Under the pieces are notes generated by a model. The model worked only from the letters and a program-made list of their open reading frames with translations, had not been told where the DNA came from and made no database searches. From contig JAGOBH010000001.1 in the NCBI GenBank assembly GCA_017983495.1, forward strand, positions 434,001-498,000: DNA of 64,000 bases, read 5' to 3'. This document shows positions 56,574 through 64,000 of this stretch, in pieces; position 1 is the stretch's first letter; each line of letters begins with the position of its first letter. Position numbers and translations under genes: made by a program. Source of the DNA: Pyrinomonadaceae bacterium. Its GTDB lineage: Bacteria > Acidobacteriota > Blastocatellia > Pyrinomonadales > Pyrinomonadaceae.

Positions 56574-56938
56574 ATGAGAAATTTCCTAACAGCAATGATC
56601 TTGCTTACCGGCAGGGGTCATCATTGCTTGCCGGCGGAGTCCGTACGATCGGCACACGCGGCGGTTGGATGCAGCTCGGTTTTACGCCGCCGGTCTCAAA
56701 AGATCGGCTGGGCATCTACGGATCGATAGGTGTCGATGATCCGAACGATGCCGATCTGATCAGCATGACTAACCGCGACTGGCGGATCCGTAATCTGGTT
56801 TTTGCAGGAAATATGGTCTATAGATTTACGCCGCAGTTTTCCGTCGGCGCCGAATTTCGGCGTCTGATGACCAACTATCTCATCAGCGGCCGCCGGAACT
56901 CAAACCACGTGAATTTGGGGGCATCGTATTCGTTTTAA
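56574..56938 (+). pseudogene. Internally deleted outer-membrane porin
   Basis: An ATG at 56574 begins a signal-peptide-like MRNFLTAMILLTG, after which the frame breaks. From about 56630 another frame carries a beta-barrel end: GGWMQLGFTPPVSKDRLGIY, FAGNMVYRFTPQFSVGAEFR, ending NLGASYSF with the C-terminal phenylalanine typical of outer membrane proteins. Start and end of one gene are thus joined by a deletion with frameshift. The intact parent may have been a substrate porin of the cargo. Confidence 0.7.
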
Positions 56939-58024
56939 GTCAGTGCTAGTTGTCGTTGATAGGGATACTGAGCGCGACATGGCGGTTGAGATTCCCTCCC
57001 TAATTAGTGGATTCCAGGTAAATTTCAAATTTGAACCGGTAACGGCCAACTCTGCGACGGTCACGTACATCGGTAGACGTCATCCACCGTCAATTCAAGC
57101 AGTTAGATTTGAATGCCGCGGCTAATGAACTCCTAAATCGTCATGTTTACCGGAAATTTTCCCCCCAATTTTTTCGGGACTGGTTTCTGACAAATATAGG
57201 GAAATGAACGGCGACCGATTGCTTTCCAAATAGCCACGGGTAAAGGGTGTGGAGTCTCATGGGACTCTTTTACGGGCATACCCCCCTTCGTCGAAGGCGT
57301 ACTGGACGCAAGCGTTAAATTAGAAAGATGTTAATTGCCGTGATCGAATACGTAGTTCCCAAATGTCGCTCGTCGAGACTCCGATCGATCATCGCCAAGA
57401 GCTCAAGCCACTCGGCCCGAACTTCGACCGTCAATCCTCTGACCTCCCGTAAGTCTTATGTTTTTGACAAATCGATAAAAAGCCGAAAAAAAATACGCAG
57501 CCTATGCAGAGCCAGTTAGGAGGGTGATCGTCTAATGCACTTTCGATCTAACGACTATCGAAAACAGCTCCAACCTTAGTATTTATCAACGTCACATTAT
57601 CGACCGTGATAAAAGCAAAGCTATCGTCGTGTTGCGAACGGCCGAACATTTTGGTGGGATTATTGGTGGTGGGGCGAAGAAGCACCTATCGATGCCATTC
57701 CCGTCCACTGGCTCGATGGGCTCGAATTGAGAAAGGAGATCGAACAATTAGCCGAAGACCTGCATGCCGCATCACTCGGTGTGGACCTATCGGATCGTTA
57801 CCCGGGATGGTAACGATGCAGGCATTCGACGATTGTCATGCCGGTCATCAACGGTGATAACCCGTCATTCACATTGAAAGCGGTTCACATTGCTCTGATG
57901 ATATTACGACTCAAAACAGCTGAAAACGGCACAGAACGGGGAGTTTTGCACCCCATTTGTATCTCACCTAGATAGTCGAGTTCATAACCACAATAGATAC
58001 AGTAAGTTAGCAATTTGACCTTCT
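56939..58024. other. Gene-poor right end of the island
   Basis: About 1.1 kb without a convincing intact gene. Stop codons are frequent in all frames. The only suggestive stretch is 57613-57813 (plus strand, 66 codons), encoding DYWWWGEEAPIDAI and LELRKEIEQLAEDL and ending VDLSDRYPGW, which reads like the C-terminus of a real protein whose start is lost; I do not recognise it. No transposase motif seen. Confidence 0.55.
57613..57813 (+). pseudogene. Possible truncated coding remnant, unrecognised
   Basis: A 66-codon open segment without start, containing FWWDYWWWGEEAPIDAIPVH and LRKEIEQLAEDLHAASLGVD. The preceding stretch continues in a different frame (YQRHIIDRDKSKAIVVLRTA), consistent with a frameshifted gene. 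No family assigned; may be chance. Confidence 0.25.
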
Positions 58025-58041
58025 TTCTGCATCGGAAAGTA
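58025..58041. repeat. attR: right direct repeat matching the mnmE end
   Basis: TTCTGCATCGGAAAGTA, identical to 33878-33894. It is followed by G, which would complete a TAG stop if mnmE were rejoined here. It lies five bases from the stop codon of the 717-residue Fe-S protein gene. GACC precedes the matching part on both sides, with four extra bases (TTCT) on the right. Confidence 0.85.
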
Positions 58042-58046
58042 GCCCT

Positions 58047-60200
58047 TTAATTAAAAACTGCGGCTCTGACGAGCAGGTCTTCGAGACCGGGCTCTTTCGG
58101 ATTGCGCGGTTTGCCCGGGTGAATAATCGAAACCTGGCAACCTTCGGCCGCCTCGACCAGTTGACGGAATGTACCTGCGTCCGGGTCGGCAACATAAGCC
58201 TGCTTTTCGGCGTTGTACGCAAACATTTTGTTGTTGAGTATCGTGCACTCGTTACAGGACGTGCATCGCGGCGTCTCGATATACGGATCGTCACCGTGGT
58301 CCTCGGCCGGTGCCGTTTCAGCCGCGATCGTTTCAGCAACGGGCTCCGGAAGGTCTTCAGCGGCGACGGTAACGGTATCTCCCGCCGCCGTGGCGTTACG
58401 TTCGGCGGCGATGAGGCGTTCGGCATGCGAATTATGAATGCCGCCGAGTTCCTGCAAACTGTGCCACATCGTCAAACATCGACGCACTTCGGCGAGAGTA
58501 CGGTCGTCGATGATCGCTTTACTAAGATTGCCGTTCTCGTCGACCACGGTAATGCACGGAACGTGATCGGGTAAACCGGTTAGATCCGCCTGCAATGCGT
58601 CCGGAACGGATATCATCGTGTCGTTCCAGTCGTCTTGACCGACTACTGCGTAATGCTCCCGGAAACGCTCATCCATTGCCATAAAATCGGCCAACGTAAA
58701 GGCGAGCGGTTCTGATCGGGCTTGAAAAGCACTATCTTCGTAAGCAAATGTGTGTACGGGCCAATCGTCGTCCGGGCTGGGATTGTCGTCGACGGTCAGG
58801 CGGGTTGCCCAGTCGGAACCGGCTGACGGGTCGTAAACGATAGATGGAAATACACGAGATTCCTTCGCGGCGGCTGAAACTAGATACGCCGGCACGTCGC
58901 CGGTATGGCCGTTGACGCCGGAAAAGACGCTGAACAGTGCCGGGCCATTGTACGTCAGTCCTCGCATTAAGGAATCACGCTTTTGAAACAGGTGCGAAAC
59001 ACTCGATTGGTAAACAAAGACATCAGTGAGCCCGATAGCGGTGTTGACCAGTTGGCGTGCACGCAGGCCGAGAGCAACGTGGCCTTCGGCAACCGCTGAT
59101 GGTTCGAGAACGTCATCTGTTTGAACAAGTACCTTGACAGGCAGGCCCGCCGCGAGCAGTTCGACCAACTGCGACATCTCAGCCGCATCAAGCGAGCTGC
59201 CGTCTGTGTAAATGAGATAAAACGGCAATTCGGCAAGTTCGGCAGCGTCGAGGCCGTTGGCACCAAACGCGTCGAAGAAGATATTGTGGACAGCTTCTCG
59301 ATACTCGCCCTTTGCCTCAAGTTCGGCAACGGCGAGCGTTTTTACAAGTAAAACTGCCTCATCGTGCCTTTCCTGATAGGCCGCGAGGGCATCTGAACAT
59401 TTCCCGAAAGCAAAATTGTAAGCTTCGGGGCCGTCGCTACCGATTGGGTAGAACCTTTGGCTTTCAAGAACCCCGATCAGGCCTTGGATACGCTCCCGGC
59501 GTTCGCCTGAGAGCTCAAAGCTCGGCTTTGCTTCGACGAGGATGCGCGACATTGCCGCAAAATCGAAAGTTCCGGCAAATGAAGCTCCGACGCCTGCTCG
59601 CAGTCGCTCGGGCGCACGGCCGACCGTCGAACCGACTATCTCGGCGCCGAGAATATCCCTGAGTTTCTGTAGCAGTCGCTCGGCCCTGTTCCGAAATGCT
59701 GCCGCCTTTTCCGTCTGAATCGCCGTCCAGGCATGGCGGACCGCCCGCGACGGCAATGCGGCGTCGGCGTCGAAGAGATCGCCGTCCACTTCAAACGATC
59801 TCCACAAGACCATCGCTGATTCCGATACTGTTTCGTCTACATCAGCGATTCGTGCGGCGGCCGAATGCCACATCGTGGCGAAGTCGCCCGGGCCTTTTTC
59901 AACAAGTTCGCGACGCAGTTCGCTCTCAATGCGATAGCCATGGCGTGCGACGCGGTCATGGCCGGCACCGTCGATCATCGATTCGACTGCTGCATCCACC
60001 AGTTTACTTAGCGACAGCACAGCACGGTCGGAGTTTCCCTGTCGGTTAAGCACTAGCGGAAAGTCGTATCGCAGCGAAGTCATATCGCCGTAACGTGCCA
60101 TCAATGCCGGCCGAAAACGGCTCTCCATCGACTGTAGTTCGGGGCCGTCGCGACGGCCTGTAAGATAGAAAACGATCTGTTCCTGGTTTTTCGCTTCCAT
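58047..60200 (-). CDS. Large Fe-S protein of the 2-oxoacid:ferredoxin oxidoreductase operon
   Basis: About 717 residues, not recognised as a named family. The last 90 residues hold a ferredoxin-like cluster site (RCTSCNECTILNNKMFAYN, later EAAEGCQVSIIHPG). The middle (NGPALFSVFSGVNGHTGD, SRVFPSIVYDP) is weakly like the end of the thiamine-diphosphate domain of pyruvate:ferredoxin oxidoreductase but lacks its cofactor motif, so it looks like a degenerate copy. ATG at 60200 (MEAKNQEQ) chosen because it has AGGAA upstream. Directly follows the beta-subunit gene, so probably an electron-transfer or structural subunit. Confidence 0.7.
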   Translation of the reverse strand: MEAKNQEQIVFYLTGRRDGPELQSMESRFRPALMARYGDMTSLRYDFPLVLNRQGNSDRAVLSLSKLVDAAVESMIDGAGHDRVARHGYRIESELRRELVEKGPGDFATMWHSAAARIADVDETVSESAMVLWRSFEVDGDLFDADAALPSRAVRHAWTAIQTEKAAAFRNRAERLLQKLRDILGAEIVGSTVGRAPERLRAGVGASFAGTFDFAAMSRILVEAKPSFELSGERRERIQGLIGVLESQRFYPIGSDGPEAYNFAFGKCSDALAAYQERHDEAVLLVKTLAVAELEAKGEYREAVHNIFFDAFGANGLDAAELAELPFYLIYTDGSSLDAAEMSQLVELLAAGLPVKVLVQTDDVLEPSAVAEGHVALGLRARQLVNTAIGLTDVFVYQSSVSHLFQKRDSLMRGLTYNGPALFSVFSGVNGHTGDVPAYLVSAAAKESRVFPSIVYDPSAGSDWATRLTVDDNPSPDDDWPVHTFAYEDSAFQARSEPLAFTLADFMAMDERFREHYAVVGQDDWNDTMISVPDALQADLTGLPDHVPCITVVDENGNLSKAIIDDRTLAEVRRCLTMWHSLQELGGIHNSHAERLIAAERNATAAGDTVTVAAEDLPEPVAETIAAETAPAEDHGDDPYIETPRCTSCNECTILNNKMFAYNAEKQAYVADPDAGTFRQLVEAAEGCQVSIIHPGKPRNPKEPGLEDLLVRAAVFN

Positions 60201-60211
60201 GTTTGTAATTC

Positions 60212-61204
60212 CTAAGCGGGTTCCGCTCCTTCCGGCCACACGGTAAATTTGTCGAACTCAGCCTCGAGTCCCGTCCGGACCATTTCGGTCGTCCGGAGCC
60301 GCGGGTCGTGCCGCAGATCTTCGTAACAAGCGACGTTTTCGTTACGATAGAGTATGCCGACCGGAATATTATCAACGGTCGAGGCGATCTCACGAGCCCT
60401 GTTCATATTCGATGGGTCGTGCTCTTCCATCTTTGTATACACCTTTGCAAGCGACGGGCTGATCTCAAGGCCGTTCTCATGGTGGAGCATCAAGATCCGC
60501 TGTGGATCTTGGAGCCACGGATCCATTACCTTTGGCAGCCATTCGGGACAACGCTGGATGATACGGATAAATGAAAACCCTTTGTGATGGAACGCCGCTG
60601 AGATCACCTGATAGAGCACCTCCGGGATCCAGTCGACGACCTGCGCGACGAATGAGACATTAGCGATGCCCAGCGTGACCGTCAACGGATTGAGAGCCTC
60701 TAGATAGCTGCCGTGGGGCGTCGTGTTGCTCATGGTTCCGATCGGTGAAGTCGGCGACGCCTGTTTCTTTGTAAGGCCGTAGATCTGGTTATCATGGAGC
60801 ATCATCGTCAGATTCATGTTGTATCTGACGGCGTGGATCCAGTGAGCGGCACCGATACTGCAGCAGTCGCCATCGCCTGTATTGACGAACACGTCGAGAT
60901 CCGGCCGGGCAAGCTTGACACCCTCGGCGACGGGAAGAGCACGGCCGTGGATGCCGTGAAAACCGTACGTATTCATGTAGTGCGGCAGACGGCTGGAGCA
61001 ACCGATGCCGGAGACGAACACAGTCTTTTCGGGCAGCAAACCCTCGTCACGGCACAGCCGCTGAACGGCCGTCAGGATGGCATTATCGCCGCAACCGGTG
61101 CACCAACGCGGCACTCCTTTCTGATAATCCTCGATCTCGTGCTGCTCATCGTACATCTTGAGCAGGCATTCGCTTGCACTCACTGTCTGTGTCGCGGCTT
61201 TCAT
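60212..61204 (-). CDS. 2-oxoacid:ferredoxin oxidoreductase, beta subunit
   Basis: A roughly 330-residue thiamine-diphosphate-binding subunit: RWCTGCGDNAILTAVQRL, GIGCSSRLPHYMNTYGFHGI, and the ThDP-Mg site GDGDCCSIGAAHWIHAVRYN then NQIYGLTKKQASPTS. Resembles KorB/OorB (2-oxoglutarate) rather than pyruvate enzymes, but the substrate is not certain. ATG at 61204 overlaps the alpha-subunit stop (ATGA) with GGAGGG upstream. Confidence 0.92.
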   Translation of the reverse strand: MKAATQTVSASECLLKMYDEQHEIEDYQKGVPRWCTGCGDNAILTAVQRLCRDEGLLPEKTVFVSGIGCSSRLPHYMNTYGFHGIHGRALPVAEGVKLARPDLDVFVNTGDGDCCSIGAAHWIHAVRYNMNLTMMLHDNQIYGLTKKQASPTSPIGTMSNTTPHGSYLEALNPLTVTLGIANVSFVAQVVDWIPEVLYQVISAAFHHKGFSFIRIIQRCPEWLPKVMDPWLQDPQRILMLHHENGLEISPSLAKVYTKMEEHDPSNMNRAREIASTVDNIPVGILYRNENVACYEDLRHDPRLRTTEMVRTGLEAEFDKFTVWPEGAEPA

Positions 61205-63099
61205 GATAATCCCTCCAGAACGACACGGCGAACCGTGTTTGGTTTGAGCGGCGTGCCGCGGCATTCGCTCCAGCAATCTATATCGACGAGGTATCGCGAA
61301 CGGAGCAGAATCGCGAGGGCAGAGTAACGGCGATTGGTCTCATCGATCATTTCGTCAGCCATATCGTCGCACCAGTTGTTCTCGATCGTGATCACCTTTT
61401 TGAATCCGGCGAGTATCTCTTTGATCCCCGGCGGCATCGGTTGGATGAACGTCAGATGCAGTGACGAGACCTTTTTGCCTTCTTCGCGGAGTTCCTCGAC
61501 GGCTTCCTCGATCGCACCCTTTGTGCTGCCCCAACCGATGACCAGCAGATCGCCGGTCGGTTCGCCAAATACAGTCGGGGGCATCAGAGTTCTCTGCAGT
61601 GTTGCGAGCTTTAGGCTGCGTGCACGCATGCCTTGCTGATTGATCTCAGCGTCGTATGCGACGTGGCTGTTAACGTCGTGAGCAAGTCCGGTCAGCGTGT
61701 GCATGCCGCCCGGTTGGCCGGGAATGAAACGTCGTGCGAGTCCCGTTCGCGGATCCCAATCGTAAGGCTTTGCTCCCGGCGGTACGGCACTCTGATCGAT
61801 CGGTGGTGCAAGCCAGGCTTCGTCAAACTCTGGCCGTTTGAATGGCTGCTGCGACGTCGCCAAATTTGCATCCGAGAGAATGACGACGACCATATTAAAG
61901 GTTTCGGCGATCTTTCGAGCCGTGATCACCGAATAGAAACAATCCTCGATCGTACCGGGTGCGATGACGACCTTTGGCGCATCGCCGTGGCTGCCAAATA
62001 TCGTTGTCATCAGGTCGCCCTGCTCGGTCTTGGTCGGCTGACCGGTGCTCGGGCCGCCGCGCATAACGTTGACTACCACCAGGGGTATCTCGCCCATGAC
62101 CGCGAGCCCGATTGCCTCCTGTTTGAGCGAATATCCGGGGCCCGAAGTGATCGTGACAGTACATTTCCCGGCGTACGAGGCGCCGATGGCAAAGGCACAC
62201 GCGGCGATCTCATCTTCGGCCTGATGGACTATACCGCCGATCTTTTCGAACGCTTCGCTCAGGTAATGGGACGCCGACGTTGCCGGCGTGATCGGGTACA
62301 TCGCACAGATCTCCATGCCGGATGCGAGAACGCCGAGAGCGAGAGCCGTGTTACCGTTAACGACGATCTGAGGCTCAGTAGATCCTGCCGATGGGATCTC
62401 GTACTTGAAATCGAGATTGGCCTCGGCCCAGGCAAAACCCGCGTCGAGCAGGTCAATATTAGCTTTGACGACCTGCTCCGATTTTTTGGCAAATGTCATC
62501 GCGATCTGGTCGCGTGCGATCTGCAGATCGAGACTGTACGAACTGCACAGGATGCCAAGGGCGAACATATTCTTGCCCTTTCGCGAATCGGCGACGATCT
62601 TGTGACACTCGTCTTCCATCGGTATCTCATAAACGCGATATCCGGCAGCGACGAGCTGGTCGTAAGTGTCAATATACGATCTGGCGACCTGCGGATCAGC
62701 CGATTCGCGCCACATCGATTCGAGTAAGATCGTGCAGCCCGGCTTTAGCTCCTTGGATCGGACGCGTCCGAGCAGGACCTGCTCATTGAATGCGACGACC
62801 AGGTCAGTTTCGTTTCCGCCGTTAGTGACGCGATTTTCGCCGATGCGGATGCGGTTACCGCTTGCTCCGGCGACGCTGCGTGCCGGAGGACGGATCTCAG
62901 CCGGAATGATCTCGACCGTCCAAACACCGTGGCCCATACGGGCAACGATCGAACCGAACGATTGTCCGCACTTCTGTGCACCCTCGCCGGAATCGCTGAT
63001 GATCTCGACGATGTGTTCCTTTAGCCGGGCCGTTACTCTGGCGCCGCGTTTGCTTGTCTCATTTTCCCTGATGGGTTGTGTGCCGTTCTGACCTGTCAT
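61201..63099 (-). CDS. 2-oxoacid:ferredoxin oxidoreductase, alpha subunit (gamma fused)
   Basis: A 632-residue fusion: N-terminal gamma domain (SGEGAQKCGQSFGSIVARMG, GGNETDLVVAFNEQ) followed by the alpha domain (GNTALALGVLASGMEICAMY, PITPATSASHYLSEAF, TSGPGYSLKQEAIGLAVMGE, RGGPSTGQPTKTEQGDL). This fused gamma-alpha form is typical of KorA-type enzymes. Stop overlaps the beta start; the GltD-like gene ends two bases from its start codon on the upstream side. Confidence 0.93.
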   Translation of the reverse strand: MTGQNGTQPIRENETSKRGARVTARLKEHIVEIISDSGEGAQKCGQSFGSIVARMGHGVWTVEIIPAEIRPPARSVAGASGNRIRIGENRVTNGGNETDLVVAFNEQVLLGRVRSKELKPGCTILLESMWRESADPQVARSYIDTYDQLVAAGYRVYEIPMEDECHKIVADSRKGKNMFALGILCSSYSLDLQIARDQIAMTFAKKSEQVVKANIDLLDAGFAWAEANLDFKYEIPSAGSTEPQIVVNGNTALALGVLASGMEICAMYPITPATSASHYLSEAFEKIGGIVHQAEDEIAACAFAIGASYAGKCTVTITSGPGYSLKQEAIGLAVMGEIPLVVVNVMRGGPSTGQPTKTEQGDLMTTIFGSHGDAPKVVIAPGTIEDCFYSVITARKIAETFNMVVVILSDANLATSQQPFKRPEFDEAWLAPPIDQSAVPPGAKPYDWDPRTGLARRFIPGQPGGMHTLTGLAHDVNSHVAYDAEINQQGMRARSLKLATLQRTLMPPTVFGEPTGDLLVIGWGSTKGAIEEAVEELREEGKKVSSLHLTFIQPMPPGIKEILAGFKKVITIENNWCDDMADEMIDETNRRYSALAILLRSRYLVDIDCWSECRGTPLKPNTVRRVVLEGLS

Positions 63100-63101
63100 A
63101 T

Positions 63102-64000
63102 TTATGCGGCCCTCACTCTTGTAAAGTTGTGCTCTCGCGGGTCGATGCCAAATAGCATTTTGGTATTATCGAGCGAGCCGACGTCCCTGATACCGAGGAA
63201 TGCCTTCATCCCGCGGGCAGCTTTTCTGCCGGCTCCCATAGCTTCGATCACGGTCGCAGCTCCGGTGACGATGTCGCCGCCGGCAAATACGCCGGCCATC
63301 GATGTCATCAAGTTCTCATCAGTCGCGATATAGCCCCATTTGTTAAGCTTCAGTTTTGACGTCTGGCCGATGATGGGGTTGGCGTTGGTGCCGATCGCAA
63401 ATACGATCTGGTCCGTCTCTATCTCAAACTCGCTGCCTTTGACCGGAACGGGGCGGCGGCGGCCTGATTCGTCCGGTTCGCCGAGCTCCATCCGGACACA
63501 GCGCACCGCGCAGACCGAGCCGTTACCGTCGTCGATGATCTCGACCGGATTGCTCAGCCAGTGAAAATCAATACCCTCTTGTTCGGCATGGTGAACCTCC
63601 TCCGCACGTGCCGGAGCCTCGGTCTTTGAGCGTCGGTAGACGCAAGTGACGGACGCGGCACCGAGCCGTTTGCTGACCCTGAGAGCATCCATTGCGGTGT
63701 TGCCCGCACCGACAACGACGACGTTCTTTCCAAGCGGCAGTGGTGTGTCGACGTTGGGGAATTCGCGTGCGTTCATCAGATTGCACCGTGTTAGCAGTTC
63801 GTTCGCCGATAGGACGCCATTTAGCGAGTCGCCGGGAATGCCGAGCATTGTCGGATATCCTGCACCGGTTCCGATAAAGACTGCGTCGAAATGGAGTTCG
63901 GTAAGCATCTGCTCGATCGTGAATAGACGGCCGACGAGCGTATTGCATTCAAACCGTACGCCGAGCTGCTCGAGTTTTTCGATCTCGGCGTCGACGACAG
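63102..64000 (-). CDS. GltD-like NAD(P)-dependent oxidoreductase (N-terminus beyond window)
   Basis: The C-terminal 299 residues of a glutamate-synthase-small-subunit-like flavoprotein; the frame is open to the window edge. GTGAGYPTMLGIPG, NAD(P)H site VVVVGAGNTAMDALRVSKRL then VYRRSKTEAPARAEEV, and FAD-binding GVFAGGDIVTGAATVIEAMG. In operon with a 2-oxoacid:ferredoxin oxidoreductase it probably links ferredoxin and NAD(P)H, as NfnB/GltD-like proteins do. Confidence 0.88.
   Translation of the reverse strand, partial: VVDAEIEKLEQLGVRFECNTLVGRLFTIEQMLTELHFDAVFIGTGAGYPTMLGIPGDSLNGVLSANELLTRCNLMNAREFPNVDTPLPLGKNVVVVGAGNTAMDALRVSKRLGAASVTCVYRRSKTEAPARAEEVHHAEQEGIDFHWLSNPVEIIDDGNGSVCAVRCVRMELGEPDESGRRRPVPVKGSEFEIETDQIVFAIGTNANPIIGQTSKLKLNKWGYIATDENLMTSMAGVFAGGDIVTGAATVIEAMGAGRKAARGMKAFLGIRDVGSLDNTKMLFGIDPREHNFTRVRAA

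Larger units (their letters stand above)
33878..58041. mobile_element. 24-kb integrative island in mnmE with respiratory cargo
   Basis: Bounded by exact 17-base direct repeats at the mnmE 3' end and at 58025-58041. In order: phased repeats, zinc-ribbon/HTH protein, tyrosine recombinase, two unknowns and regulators, primase-polymerase/helicase, a decayed FG-GAP gene, the respiratory operon (41.5-54.3 kb), RIC, DUF7009, Crp/Fnr regulator, and decayed sequence up to attR. If the island is removed, the right repeat restores mnmE with a TAG stop lying 4 bases from the stop of the convergent 717-residue gene, a very tight junction. No relaxase, type IV secretion or phage structural genes are visible. 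Confidence 0.8.

Overview
The window looks like an Acidobacteriota chromosome, most likely Blastocatellia. That is inference from overall protein character: SdrD/Cna-B-like surface proteins with a C-terminal carboxypeptidase-regulatory-like domain, FG-GAP repeat remnants, and the DnaA/DnaN and rpmH-mnmE gene sets. It covers the neighbourhood of the replication origin plus one large integrated island.

Layout. 1-9.1 kb: the end of an APC amino-acid permease gene, a one-repeat UPF0016 membrane protein, and two very large secreted SdrD-B-like paralogues. The spacer between the paralogues preserves the junction of the tandem duplication that made them. 9.1-15.5 kb: msrA, mtnB, acs, dnaN and dnaA, all on the minus strand, with DnaA-box clusters on both sides of dnaA (probable oriC). 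15.9-29 kb: a nuclease A inhibitor-like gene, an ABC exporter operon with a DUF2807 protein, DUF445, small unknowns, DUF5990, arylamine N-acetyltransferase, purM, a HigBA-like toxin-antitoxin pair, a transglutaminase-like protein, a TPR protein and purN. 29.1-33.9 kb: the classical block rpmH-rnpA-yidD-yidC-jag-mnmE, with rpmH lying inside an extended rnpA reading frame.

33.9-58.0 kb: a genomic island of about 24 kb. The last 17 coding bases of mnmE (33878-33894) recur exactly at 58025-58041, so I read these as attL and attR of an element inserted at the mnmE 3' end, the site type used by SGI1-like islands. Next to attL lie helically phased short repeats, a zinc-ribbon/HTH protein, a tyrosine recombinase, an unknown protein, a second HTH protein, a small Cys-rich protein and a primase-polymerase/helicase. 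No relaxase or conjugation genes are visible. The rest is cargo: a GltD-like FAD/Fe-S oxidoreductase, Rieske protein, cytochrome b, 7-heme cytochrome c, a Tat-exported NarG/NxrA-type molybdoenzyme, a small membrane protein, a NarH/NxrB-type Fe-S subunit, an ethylbenzene-dehydrogenase-gamma-like lipoprotein, a hemerythrin-like protein and a TorD-type chaperone. Convergent to these lie an Fe-S repair protein (RIC), a DUF7009 protein and a Crp/Fnr regulator. Two similar TGAT-N4-(A/G)TCA sites precede the main operon and the DUF7009-RIC operon. I infer a mobile, outward-facing nitrogen-oxyanion (nitrate/nitrite) redox system wired to a Rieske/cytochrome b complex, with nitrosative-stress protection and its own regulator.

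58.0-64 kb: chromosomal genes resume on the minus strand with a 2-oxoacid:ferredoxin oxidoreductase operon (GltD-like subunit, alpha, beta, and an unusual 717-residue Fe-S protein).
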